Positions 18,042 through 27,525 of a stretch of DNA of 64,000 nt are shown here, piece after piece. A program made the position numbers and the translations under genes. The DNA lies in contig JBKQPR010000191.1 of NCBI GenBank assembly GCA_052144935.1, positions 8,962 through 72,961 on the forward strand. Direction: 5' to 3'. Position 1 is the first letter of the stretch, and each line of letters starts with the position of its first letter. Below the pieces are notes generated by a model. That model was not told the origin of the DNA. It searched no databases and was given only the letters and a program-made list of their open reading frames with translations. The DNA is from JOPF133 sp052144935. GTDB lineage: Bacteria > Acidobacteriota > Terriglobia > Bryobacterales > Bryobacteraceae.

Positions 18042-18955
18042 AAGCCGGCGCGCCGCTCGGCGGAGGCCACCGTATTCACCATGAGCATGGCAATCGTGAG
18101 GGGTCCCACACCGCCCGGCACGGGAGTATAAGCGGATGCGATCTCCTCGACGGCCAGCGGGTCCACATCGCCCACCAGAAGGTTGCCGCGCTGGTCGAAG
18201 GATGCCAGTTTTTCCGGCGCATCGCGGAAGATGCGGGCAGCCTCTTCGCGGTTGTCCACACGGTTCATGCCCACGTCGATGACGGTGGCGCCGGGCTTCA
18301 GATAGTCCGCCGTAATCATGGCTGCGCGGCCGATGGCGGCCACCAGGATATCGGCCTCACGGCATACGGCGGGCAAATCGGGGGTTTTGGAATGGCAGAT
18401 GGTGACGGTGGCATGCTCGTGCAGCAGGAGCAGCGCCACGGGCTTCCCCACGATGTCGCTGCGGCCCACCACCACGGCGCGGCGGCCCGCGATGGGAACC
18501 TGGTAGCGTTTCAGGAGTTCCAGAATGCCGGCCGGTGTACAGGCGCGCGGCCCGGGCAGGCCTGCAACCAGGCGGCCGACGTTGCAGGGGTGAAAGCCGT
18601 CCACGTCCTTTTCGGGATCCACCGCCATCAACACGCGCCTGGTATCCACCTGCGGCGGCAAGGGAAGCTGCACCAGGATGCCGTCTATGTCGGAGCGCGC
18701 GTTTAACTTCGCGACCAACTCCAGCAACTCTTCGGTCGAGACAGACGCGGGCGGCGTGAGGGTCTCCGAGTAAATGCCCAGGGCGTGGCAGGCTTTCACC
18801 TTGCCGCGCACGTAAATTTCGGAGGCCGGATTATGCCCCACCAAAACCACGGCCAGTCCGGGCGGGCGGCCTTCGGCGGCCAGCGCTCGAACACGCGGCT
18901 GCAATTCGCTTTGGATCTGGTCACGGACGCGATTTCCGTCGAGGAGCAGCGCCAT
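18035..18955 (-). CDS. folD: Bifunctional methylenetetrahydrofolate dehydrogenase / cyclohydrolase
   Basis: About 306 residues, slightly longer than typical. The enzyme interconverts 5,10-methylene-, methenyl- and 10-formyl-tetrahydrofolate with NADP. Signature blocks are present: SEIYVRGKVKACHALGI with the catalytic Lys, DGILVQLPLP, PEKDVDGFHP, the NADP loop GRSDIVGKP and the C-terminal PVPGGVGPLTIAMLM. I take the ATG at 18955 (MALLLDGNRV) rather than the TTG at 18964 because family members begin at this point; neither has a good ribosome-binding site. First gene of the folD-coaE-htrA operon. Confidence 0.95.
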   Translation of the reverse strand: MALLLDGNRVRDQIQSELQPRVRALAAEGRPPGLAVVLVGHNPASEIYVRGKVKACHALGIYSETLTPPASVSTEELLELVAKLNARSDIDGILVQLPLPPQVDTRRVLMAVDPEKDVDGFHPCNVGRLVAGLPGPRACTPAGILELLKRYQVPIAGRRAVVVGRSDIVGKPVALLLLHEHATVTICHSKTPDLPAVCREADILVAAIGRAAMITADYLKPGATVIDVGMNRVDNREEAARIFRDAPEKLASFDQRGNLLVGDVDPLAVEEIASAYTPVPGGVGPLTIAMLMVNTVASAERRAGLC

Positions 18956-18960
18956 TCTCT

Positions 18961-19304
18961 TCAATCATAGCTTGGCGCCGGCGGAGCGCCGCTTGCGTGC
19001 GGAGCGATCCGGCGAGGGCCTGCGCGTCCTCCGCCTGGAGCCAGGGCATGGATCTCGACGGCCACCTCCAGGAACTTCCGATCGCGCGGCTCCCAGATGC
19101 GCCGCGGATCGAGGCGCCCCTCAAGCGACCCGGGCTCATGAAGGCGGCTTTCCAAGGCCTGGCTCACCAGGTTTTTTGCCAGGCGCTCGCGGCAAGCGTC
19201 TTTATAAGGATGCCGGCCAGCCAAAGCGACTCGTGGCGATCGAGCCTCGCAAGTGGATTCTTGGGGAAGGGGGGAAGGGGAACTAAAAGCTCATAGCCTG
19301 CCAT
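18961..19304 (-). pseudogene. Possible decayed coding sequence upstream of folD
   Basis: Two minus-strand frames join to a coding-like reading: MAGYELLVPLPPFPKNPLAR, then LDRHESLWLAG, then a shifted frame GRHPYKDACRERLAKNLVSQ and RRIWEPRDRKFLEVAVEIHA. I do not recognise the family. The evidence is only the residue composition and the shared direction with folD. The rest of 19305-19834 holds no gene I can support. Confidence 0.25.
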
Positions 19305-19834
19305 ACCGAGCAGCCCGTTGGCTGGCGAGATCATCCGAAGGGTTGGACAGGGTGTCCGCGGCCGGATGAGATCCGAAATCGGGTGCTTCGGGTTGCGGAA
19401 TGGCGCCGCGGATGCCGCCGGGCCCCCAGCAGGCAACACGGCCACGTGCGGCAGACGCCGGCGGAAGCCGTTCCTGCGGAGTCGAGACCCTAAGCAGCAG
19501 AGGAACTCCATAGGCGAGCACCGGGCGATCCCGGCGCCAGCGATAGTTGCCGGGCGAAGGGGAGTCGAGCGACCCCCTGGCCAGCCAGCTTCGCTCGCCC
19601 TCCGGGGCCCCCTTTTCCGCGCAAACCCGTGATGCCCGAGAGCACGATGCCTGATATGATGATCATGTGGCCGGGGCAATGCTGCGGCGGTAAGCCGCAT
19701 CTGGGAATGCCAGGCGCGAAGCGGTTGCAGACCTTGAGGTTCGGGATTCAAACGCCCGGCTGCAAGAATCCCCGGAAGGCCGGTTGTTACTGGTGTCGGC
19801 CCGACTCCAGTTAGCGATTGGCATCAGCGAAGTT

Positions 19835-19910
19835 GGGCCGGTAGCTCAGCAGGTAGAGCATGTGCCTTTTAAGCACAGGGTCGCGGGTTCGAGTCCCGCC
19901 CGGCTCACCA
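19835..19910 (+). tRNA. tRNA-Lys (anticodon TTT)
   Basis: 76 nt including the encoded CCA. The acceptor stem GGGCCGG pairs with CCGGCTC, the D-arm is TAGCTCAGCAGGTAGAGCA, the anticodon stem TGTGC/GCACA encloses loop CTTTTAA with anticodon TTT at 19868-19870, and the T-arm is CGCGGGTTCGAGTCCCG. The accessory, relic-filled segment begins just downstream, consistent with integration next to a tRNA gene, but I found no repeated tRNA 3' end marking an attachment site. Confidence 0.97.
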
Positions 19911-20506
19911 GTAAATCCAAAAATAAAAGACTTCCTCTACGACCCAAACCTCCAGCCCAAAAACTTGTGTGCACTTGTGTGCAGTTGTGTGAAGGATTTT
20001 GCTCAGGCAAAAAGCGCGCACCGGGACGGGCGTGTCCGAAGGACGCGCGGAACGTATCGTAGAACGCCAGGAATTTCGCTACGGTGCCCTGTGGGCCGTT
20101 GTCTTGCGCGGGGTGGCAGTTGGATAACCACCGGGCAGCGCGGCGCGTCTCCCGGCGGTTGGCATGAACCAAATCGTCGCGATGGCTCGCAACTCGGTCA
20201 AAACTGCGGCCAACTTGAGCTTGGCAGGTAGGCTGGTAGGTCTTGACGCATCCATTCGGATGATGAGCGGGCTTGCGAACTGGTGGCCAGGCAGAATGTC
20301 AATCTACGATAAGCCCGTCTATCAGCCATAATCATGGCTTGACACAGCAGTTTGGCGCAGATGGTTCAGGCTGCCTCATGTCCAGATTGCGCTAAAAGTT
20401 TCGTTAACGCTCCGGCTCACTATAGCGTCTTGCGATCTGAAGCGAAATGTTACTGCTGTGCAGCATCAAGTAAAATACGCGAAGGGTCGTACACGTAACG
20501 CAAACG
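19911..20506. other. Gene-free stretch after tRNA-Lys
   Basis: No open frame here resembles a gene. A local imperfect repeat (CTTGTGTGCACTTGTGTGCA, 19973-19992) is seen just downstream of the tRNA. Confidence 0.5.
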
Positions 20507-20512
20507 TATAAT
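20507..20512 (+). promoter_or_regulatory. Possible -10 element of the gene starting at 20533
   Basis: A perfect TATAAT lies 20 bp before the start codon, followed by AGGAGGG as ribosome-binding site (20521-20527). No convincing -35 box is visible. Confidence 0.4.
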
Positions 20513-20532
20513 CTGGGCAACAGGAGGGAGCA

Positions 20533-21071
20533 ATGAACCGTCACATTCTCGTCCTGGGCGCGCCGGCGCTCATTCTGGCGCTAAGCGCGGCAGCGGAGTG
20601 CGCCGTAACCACTCCGCAAAACCCACCCTTCGTCCCCCCCGCCGCCCTATCGCACGGATTTGGTGTCAGCCTGGATTCTGGTACGGCATGAGGGCGTTAT
20701 GGACCTGGATTCCAACGGATTCGAGTTGGTGGTTGGGAGGTCAGGAAATCGTCTATTGGCGGGCCGGGTTGGATGCGCGGAACGCGCGCGACCTGGACTT
20801 GAAGATCGTGGCGAGGCGACTGGACGCCTATGCGCCCTTGGTCTGGCTGCGGAATGCCTCCCCAGTGGTGTTCCCCGGAACCGATGGCCGCGCGCACTGA
20901 GATGCGCTCGGAGATATGGCGATGATGAGTGGCATCGACATCTCCCCGGCCAGCCACGGCACACCTCTCGGCGAAAGAGGTGCCTGCTGGGAAATCTCCG
21001 CGCATTTTGAGAACGCGGCGCATCATGAAGAAGACCAAACCCTGAGTTTTGTTGTATCGGTGGAGCAGTGA
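20533..21071 (+). pseudogene. Decayed small secreted protein of an Acidobacteria-type family
   Basis: A strong AGGAGGG site and the signal peptide MNRHILVLGAPALILALSAA precede NPPFVPP. After a C7 run (20633-20639) the coherent frame changes: FWYGMRALWTWIPTDSSWW, YWRAGLDARNARDLDLKIVA, RRLDAYAPLVW; then an in-frame TGA at 20898-20900 and, in the same frame, SGIDISPASHGTPLGERGAC, WEISAHFEN and QTLSFVVSVEQ to the stop at 21069-21071. The WYG..ALWT.IP..G.W, RRLDA.APP and CWEI...F.....L.FVV pattern is that of a widespread secreted acidobacterial protein of unknown function. One homopolymer frameshift and one nonsense codon inactivate it. Confidence 0.6.
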
Positions 21072-21268
21072 CGGGGCGCGATTGCGTTTCCCAGTATCGA
21101 TCCACTGCTCCGCCGGAAGATGCAAGCCGAAATCCTCCACCATGACGGAAACGCAGCCCATAATGCGGAAGGAACGTTCGGCCCGGGCCGGGCGAAAAGG
21201 AAGTCACTTTCCGCTACGCCCGTTTGATCGGCATAGGGGCGGCGGTCACCCGCCGACCCCTGCCACAC

Positions 21269-21823
21269 CACATCCACGCACCAGCCACGACCTTCAGCGA
21301 TATACTGCTGCGCCTGTGCCACTGCTTGATGAGCCGACCGTCCCGGCCGGAACCCGTAGCTGTGTTCGGAAAACGTCCGGTCCCACCGCCTTTGCAGAAC
21401 CTGCATCACCGCCTGCTGGATGAATCGATCCAGCACCGTGGGGATGCCCAGCTTGCGCATCCCTCCGTCCAGTTTGCGGATTTCTACACGCCTCACCGGC
21501 TGCGGCTCGTAAGTCCCGTTCAACAGTTGTTCCCGGATGGCTGGCCAGTGCTCCTTCAGGTAGTCCTTCAATCCGACGACGGTCATCCCGTCGACGCCCG
21601 GACTACCCTGATTGGCCCTCACCTGCCGCAATGCTCCCTTCCGGTTTTCTCGCTCACATACTGCCTCCATCAATCGATTCGTGCTGGCTGGGTTCTCGGT
21701 TCCATTCATCGCCCCGGACGATTCAGTCCCTTCCCTTCCCGCCTCTCGGGCTTCACCCGTCAGCGCAGATGAGAAGTCCAGTTCCATCTGGATATTCTGC
21801 TGCTTGTCGTCCTGGAGACTCAT
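21269..21823 (-). pseudogene. ltrA: 5' fragment of a group II intron reverse transcriptase/maturase
   Basis: The first ~185 residues of an LtrA-type protein are present: RKGALRQVRANQGSPGVDGM, TYEPQPVRRVEIRKLDGG, RKLGIPTVLDRFIQQAV and FSEHSYGFRPGRSAHQAVAQ. Homology stops abruptly at GRGWCVDV, just before the reverse-transcriptase metal-binding motif, and unrelated sequence follows to 21072. Full-length proteins have over 400 residues, so this piece is inactive. Its upstream side abuts the left end of the IS21 element. Confidence 0.85.
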
Positions 21824-21968
21824 GACCTACTGGCCTCTCCTTCTCGTTCGGGCTTTCGGTGATTTCGCTACTCTGAATTGGCCCCTTTCGATGCTCTGAT
21901 TTGGCCCCACCTGTAGACCATAAACCATGTATCTTGTTTCGGGCGATGGCCCGGAAGGAGATGCGGTT

Positions 21969-23521
21969 GTGGAGAACAGGAGAGCCAAAGTGGAACTATA
22001 CGAGCAGATCCGGCGGGAGTACGAACATGGGGCCGGAACGATACGGGCGGTGGCGCGGAAGCTGGGCGTATACCGGCGGGAGGTACGAAAGGCGCTGGCC
22101 AGTGCGATGCCGGCCGACCGGAAGTCTCCGGAACGGGAACGGCCCAAACTGGCAGCGGCGATTCCCTTCATCAATGGGATTCTGGATGCGGACCGGAAGG
22201 CGCCCCGCAAGCAGCGGCACACAGCGCACCGGATCTGGATGCGCTACGCCGCGAGATGCCGGAAGTGGCGGCGGCGGAATCGACTGTGCGGCAGTATGTG
22301 CGGGCCCGGAAAGCGGAGATGGGGCTACTGGGGCGGGAGACGTTTGTGCCGCAGTCGTACACATGGGGCGGCGAGGGGCAGGTGGATTGGTATGAAGGGT
22401 GGGCGGAGTTCGACGGGGAGTCGCGCAAGACCTATCTGTTCTGCTTGCGGAGCATGGCGAGCGGGGGCGCCTTTCATCGGGCCTACCCGCACGCCAACCA
22501 GCAAGCCTTCCTGGAAGCGCATGAACTGGCGTTCGCGCATTTTGGGGGAGTGTTCCGGGTGTTGCGGTACGACAACCTGAAGAGCGCGGTAAAGAAAATC
22601 CTGCGAGGGCATCAACGGGAGGAGACGGCACGGTTCATCGCTTTCCGATCGCACTGGGGCTTCGAGTCGGAGTTCTGCACGCCTGGGGAAGGGCACGAGA
22701 AGGGCGAGGTGGAAGGCGAAGGTGGGCAGTTCCGGCGGAATTATCTTGTGCCGGTTCCGAAGGTACGGGATCTGGCGGAGTTGAACCTGCTGCTGGCGGC
22801 GGGATCAAAGGAAGAGGAGAGCCGCGTGATCGAGGGTCGCGCACAGCCGATCGGGGCGGCCATGCTCGCCGAGCGGGAACACTTGCTGCCGTTGGCCGCG
22901 GAAGGCTTGGATCTGGCCTCGCTGCATTTTCCGGCCATCGACGGCAGCGGTTGCGCCAAGGCGCTGACGAACCTCTACTCGGCGCCGTTGCCGGCGGGCA
23001 CGAAGGTGGTGGTGAAGGTCTATGCGGCTTACGTGGAGATCTGGCATCAGGGCCAGTGTGTGGCCCGCCATGAGCGGTGTTATGAGCGGCACCGGAAGGT
23101 GCTGGAGTTGGAGCATTATCTGGATGTGCTGACGAAGAAGCCGGGAGCGCTGGCCGGCTCGACGGTGTTGGAGCAATGCCGGGCGCAGGGGCGATGGCCG
23201 GCCAGTTACGACCGGTTCTGGGAGGTGCTGCGGCAGCGGCAGGGCAAGCAGGAGGGCACGCGGGCGATGATCGACGTGCTCTTGCTGGCGCGGGAACACG
23301 GGGGGGCGCGAGTCCGCCGGGCGGTGGAAGAAGCGCTGGAGTTGGGGTGTTCGGACGTAGGGGCGGTGCGTTATCTACTGAGCGTCGGCGGCCAGGAGCG
23401 GAAACCGCCGGCGGCCCCGGCACAGATCGGGGCACTGAATCGCTATGACCGGCCGCAGCCAACCGTGGAAGACTACGACCGGCTGCGGCCGAACTGGGGA
23501 GCCACGGAGGCGATCCAATGA
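21969..23521 (+). pseudogene. istA: IS21 transposase IstA, frameshifted
   Basis: I place the start at GTG 21969, preceded by AAGGAG. Residues 1-~90 hold the HTH (YEHGAGTIRAVARKLGVYRR); near 22240 the frame must shift to continue as RREMPEVAAAESTVRQYV. The rve-type catalytic core is complete in the second frame: GGEGQVDWYEGWAEFD, LRYDNLKSAVKKI and GHEKGEVEGEGGQFRRN carry the D, D and E. The C-terminus (NRYDRPQPTVEDYDRL) runs into istB with an ATGA overlap. The one-base loss separates the DNA-binding and catalytic parts. Confidence 0.85.
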
Positions 23522-24215
23522 GCGCCGTGGTCCAACCCCTGCACGAGGCCGCGATTCGGCAGTATGCCAGGCAACTGCGACTGCCGACGGTGGGCGGACA
23601 GTTCGCCCGATTGGCGGAGCAGGCGGTGAAAGAGAAGCAAACGCACCTGAGCTATTTGGAGGCATTGCTGGAAGGAGAGGTCGAGGAGCGCGACCGCAAG
23701 GCGATGGCGCGGCGGATTCAGGAGGCGCGCTTCCCGGCGGTGAAGACGCTGGAGGAGTTCGACTTCCATTGCGCGGCCCACATTCCGGCGGCGCTGCTGC
23801 GGAAACTGGGGAGGGCGGCTACCTGGCAGGCAAGGAGCCGGTGATTTTTCTGGGCGATACGGGGACGGGAAAAACGCACCTGGCGACGGGGCTGGCCGTG
23901 GCGGCTTGCCGTCAGCGAAAGCGGGTTCGCTTTACGACGGCGGCGGAGATGGTGACCGAGCTGATCGAAGCCCAGAGCCATGCCGAGCTGACGCGGGTGA
24001 GGAATCGCTGGACCCGCTACGACCTGATTGTGATCGACGAACTGGGTTACGTGGTGATGCCGGATACGGCGGCGGAGTTGCTCTTTCAAGTCATCGCCGG
24101 ACGAGCCGAACGGGCGGCGGTGATCGTCACTACGAACTTGCCGTTTTCGGAATGGACCAGCAAATTCCCCAATGCGCGGTTGTGTAAAGCGATGCTGGAC
24201 CGCGGAGTATGCGCA
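23518..24215 (+). pseudogene. istB: IS21 helper ATPase IstB, frameshifted and 3'-truncated
   Basis: Starts MSAVVQPLHEAAIRQYARQL; near 23810-23825 the frame shifts to GGYLAGKEPVIFLGDTGTGK with Walker A GDTGTGKTH, then Walker B LIVIDELGY and VIVTTNLPFSEWTSKFPNAR. The usual ending (LDR.TDRAHII.TG) is replaced after LCKAMLDR by foreign sequence. It would have helped IstA in target selection. Confidence 0.85.
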
Positions 24216-24785
24216 ACGGATGTTGCTGCGTGAGGTCTTCCGGCCGGACGATCCAGCTTTGCGGGTGCCGCTCCCGCCTGAAAAGCGATTGGAGTTGGAA
24301 GGCAAGCTCGATTCTCTTCCCCGCGAGACATTCCTGGCAGACGACAGCCTGGGCTGGGTTTATCAGTTTTGGCAAAGGGATGCGAAAGATGAGGTCAATC
24401 AGTCCGAGGTGAAAATTGGCGCGGACGGCCTGGCGCCCGTTACACAACTCTTCACGGAGGACTACATGGTCCTCTTCCAACTTGAGAACACGCTCGGTGC
24501 TTGGTGGACGGCACGGCGGGGTACGTCAGATCTGCCAGGCTACAGTTGGACCTAATCTTCGGCTCAATGACGACGGCTCTCCGTGCCCCGGCAAGTTCGA
24601 TGGCTGGCCGAAAGCCGTGAAGGCGCTGAAGGTGCTCGACCCGTGCATGGGCAGTGGGCACTTCCTGACCTTTGCGCTGCCGATCCTCGCCCGAATGCGT
24701 GTGGCTGAAGAGGGGTCGCTCCTGTCGGAGGCGATCGCCGCAGTGCTGCGTGACAACCTTTTCGGATTGGAACTCAGCCACCGGC
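24200..24785 (+). pseudogene. Internal fragment of a PglX-like N6-adenine DNA methyltransferase
   Basis: The first frame reads AEYAQRMLLREVFRPDDPAL, then ETFLADDSLGWVYQFWQRDA and VTQLFTEDYMVLFQLENTLG; a shift at about 24500-24555 leads to VKALKVLDPCMGSGHFLTFA, which contains SAM-binding motif I (DPCMGSGHF), and NLFGLELS where homology ends. LGWVYQFWQ..KD.VN....IGAD and the TQLFTEDYMV block are typical of large BREX/PglX-type or Eco57I-like methylases (over 1000 residues). Both ends are missing, so it is a defence-system fossil. The exact subfamily is uncertain. Confidence 0.6.
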
Positions 24786-24901
24786 TTCCTTACGAACGAT
24801 GCGGTTTTTGAGCGGGTGGAGACCTTCGAACGCTGGTCCTGGATCGCCTTCTCTGAGAGCGCCGGCCGCGGCCACACCCAGAACCGAGGTGGCGCTCCGC
24901 T

Positions 24902-25709
24902 TCATCTGTTGAGTCCCATTTCCTTGCTCTGGAGTTTTTTCTTCCAGAGTTCTTCCATGGCGATAATTTCCACGGTGGTGGCATCCGTGCCGGCGACCTG
25001 GAGGACAGACACCTGGTAGTCGCTCGGGTTTCGGCTCTCGAGCGCCACGTTGCCGCCATGCCCCGAGCGGGCGCAGTCCTGCCATCGCTGCCAGAACCCA
25101 CACTCTCCGGTTGCCGAGCCTACATATTGTCCGCCGGAGGCTGGACACGTGAGCAGGTACACACCTCCTGACGAGCGCAGTGTTTGGACCCAACCGGCTG
25201 GGAGCCGATCGAGCGTCGAAAATTGCGCGACGAATTTCAGAAACCCGGGGAAGTCCGGCTCTGTGACCTTTATGCGCAGTTCCATGACCGGCTTGTCCTG
25301 CCGGTTGGCGCGTTGAACCCATGCTCGCGGCGCCGGTCCCCAGTCGATGTATAGTTGCCGATCAGATCCTTGAGACGGTCATGGAGGGAAAGACCGTACA
25401 CGTCGCACGCGCCGGCCTTGTCCACGGCATCGCGGTGGGCATAGGCGTATTGTGGTCCAGGACGCCGGCATACTTTGCGAAGTAAATGCCAACGAAGAGG
25501 GTTTCGCCGTTGGGTGTGCCAACGAATGAGGCCCCATGGCCTGCTAAAGGTCGAGCGGCCCTCAGTTCCCATGTGGGATTGGTATAGGTCGAACGCCGGG
25601 AGATTGTCGCGCCACAGTTCGTAGGGAGTCCGCGGTCGGCCCTACGATCCTGGTGCCACAACAAGATCACATCGTTCAGTGTAGAAGCCAGCTTCCCGCG
25701 GGATTGCAT
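24902..25709 (-). pseudogene. GIY-YIG nuclease-family gene, frameshifted
   Basis: The C-terminal 127 residues form an intact frame with a GIY-YIG domain: GVYLLTCPASGGQYVGSATG, ECGFWQRWQDCARSGHGGN and VEIIAMEELWKKKLQSKEMG. Upstream frames supply the rest of the protein: STLNDVILLWHQDRRADRGL, GHGASFVGTPNGETLFVGIY, then shifted AGACDVYGLSLHDRLKDLIG, then again MELRIKVTEPDFPGFLKF. At least two indels (about 25440 and 25345) split the gene. If re-initiated at 25285 the catalytic domain alone could be made. It lies between the methylase fragment and a GH88-like gene. Confidence 0.65.
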
Positions 25710-25824
25710 TGAAAAGGATCGGCATCGAAAATGCCCATCTGGAGAACTCAATCTTAGCCCCTGGCTGGATCTGTGGCCAACAGAAGGTTAAAGGCTGCGC
25801 GCGGCGGACCCCGCTGCCCCACGG

Positions 25825-27135
25825 TCACACCCAGAAGCGCAGATACTTGCCTTCCCCGGCAATCCGCAACAGGTACAGGCCCACTTCGCGCGCATGGTAG
25901 TCGCCCCACATGCAGGCCTCGCCGGACCCGGCGCACCAGCCGTTGGGGCGGTGATAGACGGCATGCAGAATCAGACCTTGATGCCCCGCATCGGCGCTCA
26001 AATACGGCTCGTCGAAGAGCGTATTGCACACAGTCAGGCCGGCCTGCCAATAGCGCTGGTCGCCCAGGCGGCGGCCCACCCGCAAGAGGCCCTGGGCGGC
26101 GATGGCCGCGGCCGAGCTGTCCACCGGCTCGTACGGGTTGAACGGATCGGCGGGGCGCCCCAGATAATCGCCCAGGCGGGCGAGTCCGGGCGCGCCGGTA
26201 TCCCAGTACGGAATGCCGTCGGTGGGGGAATGCTGGAGGTAGAAATCGCAGGTGGCGCGGGCCGCTTTTTCGAACGCCTCCAGGTCGGCGGCGTGGCCGG
26301 ATTCGGTATCCAGAAACTCGCACAGCTCGGCGAAGCCGCACATGGCCCAGGCCAGGCCGCGGGTCCAGGTGGTGAACGGCGAATAGCCCTGCTGCGAATT
26401 GGGGCAGCGATAGTTGCCGTCGTTGACATTGAAAATGCTCTCGTGGGCCACGCGCCCGCGCTGGTCGTAAGCGTCGCGCCCCTCGCCGTAATAGACCGCG
26501 TATCTGGCGGTCGCGCGGGCGTGGGCGATGGCGCGGTCGAGGAGCGAGATCCGGCGATCGTTCTCGCCCATCAGGACGTGGCCCAGGTGGTGGCTCACGG
26601 CGAGTGAGCGCAGCGAGCGGATGGTGTCCACAAACAGCGAATGCGGGCCGTTGAAGGAGTAGATGTAGCCCCCGCCATCGGCCGTCCGCGACCAGCGCGC
26701 AGCCTGCACCGCGCCGGAACATTTCAGGGCGATTTCGTAAAAGCGGCGCTCCCAGGGGTCGTCCGCGATGCGCCCTTCGGCCATCAGGCGGAGGAGGTTG
26801 CCGTAGGTGCTGACATTGTTGAAGCCGTGGTCGTGTACGCCGATGTGGCTCACGTGCGGGGCCATCCAGGTGACGGTCTGGCGGCGGCCGGATTCCAGGA
26901 ACTCGCGCTCGCCGGTGGCGTCGAACTGCAGAATGGCGGCGCCGAATTGGAAGCCCTGCGTCCACTCGGTCCATCCGCGGGTGGTGTAGCGCCCGGCGAC
27001 GGTGAAGACCGGCGACCCCTGCGAGGGTTCCCAGGCCTTTTCCAGCGAACGTATCTTGGCGGCCGAGAGTTCGAACATGCGCCGCACTTTGGGTGCAAGC
27101 GATTGGGCAGTGAGGTCGTGGCGGATGTGGAGCAT
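25825..27135 (-). CDS. Glycoside hydrolase family 88-like protein (unsaturated uronyl hydrolase)
   Basis: About 436 residues. The (alpha/alpha)6-barrel family hydrolyses unsaturated glucuronyl or galacturonyl residues left by polysaccharide lyases. Recognisable blocks are GWTEWTQGFQFGAAILQFDA, SHIGVHDHGFNNVSTYGNLL, RGLAWAMCGFAELCEF, GIPYWDTGAPG, DSSAAAIAAQGLL and CMWGDYHAREVGLYLLRI. I take the ATG at 27135 (MLHIRHDLTAQ) although no clear ribosome-binding site is visible; an earlier start at 27192 would add 19 residues. No signal peptide, so probably cytosolic. It is the only intact gene within the relic island. Confidence 0.8.
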   Translation of the reverse strand: MLHIRHDLTAQSLAPKVRRMFELSAAKIRSLEKAWEPSQGSPVFTVAGRYTTRGWTEWTQGFQFGAAILQFDATGEREFLESGRRQTVTWMAPHVSHIGVHDHGFNNVSTYGNLLRLMAEGRIADDPWERRFYEIALKCSGAVQAARWSRTADGGGYIYSFNGPHSLFVDTIRSLRSLAVSHHLGHVLMGENDRRISLLDRAIAHARATARYAVYYGEGRDAYDQRGRVAHESIFNVNDGNYRCPNSQQGYSPFTTWTRGLAWAMCGFAELCEFLDTESGHAADLEAFEKAARATCDFYLQHSPTDGIPYWDTGAPGLARLGDYLGRPADPFNPYEPVDSSAAAIAAQGLLRVGRRLGDQRYWQAGLTVCNTLFDEPYLSADAGHQGLILHAVYHRPNGWCAGSGEACMWGDYHAREVGLYLLRIAGEGKYLRFWV

Positions 27136-27309
27136 GGGAGCGATTAGCTTTCTGCGATCAGCTTTCAGCTTAACGCGTGGGGGCGGTTCCAATGGCCAAG
27201 GGGCTGGGTTCCGGGAGAGTGCAGCTTTCGATTTGACCGGCGGAGACGCGGCGCCGGACGGCGTCGTCGTTCAAGGGCCAGGAAAGCTCTTGACGCAGAG
27301 GCGCGGAGG

Positions 27310-27485
27310 AAGCGGCGGCCAGTAGAGGTGTTTCGACACATGCCCTTTCATGATCTTTACATCCAGGCCGCCACAGATCTCCGGATCAGGTCGCGCACCC
27401 GCATCGCCCGGGCCGCTTCCCCCACCAGCACATGCTTTCGATACTTCGTGGTCCACACCAGATGGAGATGGGTCTCGTACACCGT
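27310..27485 (-). pseudogene. IS200/IS605 transposase (TnpA) remnant
   Basis: The minus strand reads RTVYETHLHLVWTTKYRKHV, then VRDLIRR; after a one-base shift it continues ICGGLDVKIMKGHVSK. HLHLVWTTKYR and KGHVS are hallmarks of Y1 transposases, but the HUH/Y1 catalytic section is not found. It partly abuts the M2 peptidase remnant on the other strand. Confidence 0.65.
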
Positions 27486-27525
27486 GCGCGCGCCGCGCAG
27501 CACGCCGCCGACTGCCGATGCCCGC

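Larger units (their letters stand above)
21871..24215 (+). mobile_element. IS21-family element, right end lost
   Basis: The order istA-istB is the IS21 hallmark. The left end carries two copies of CTCTGA(A/T)TTGGCCCC (21871-21885 and 21894-21908), as in the multiple terminal repeats of IS21 ends. Both genes are frameshifted, and istB loses homology near 24215, where a methyltransferase fragment begins, so the right terminus is gone and the element should be immobile. Confidence 0.75.

Noticed and set aside
19846..20172. Minus-strand frame ending SRAGLEPATLCLKGTCSTC
   Set aside because: It is antisense to tRNA-Lys, a well-known false gene call over tRNAs.
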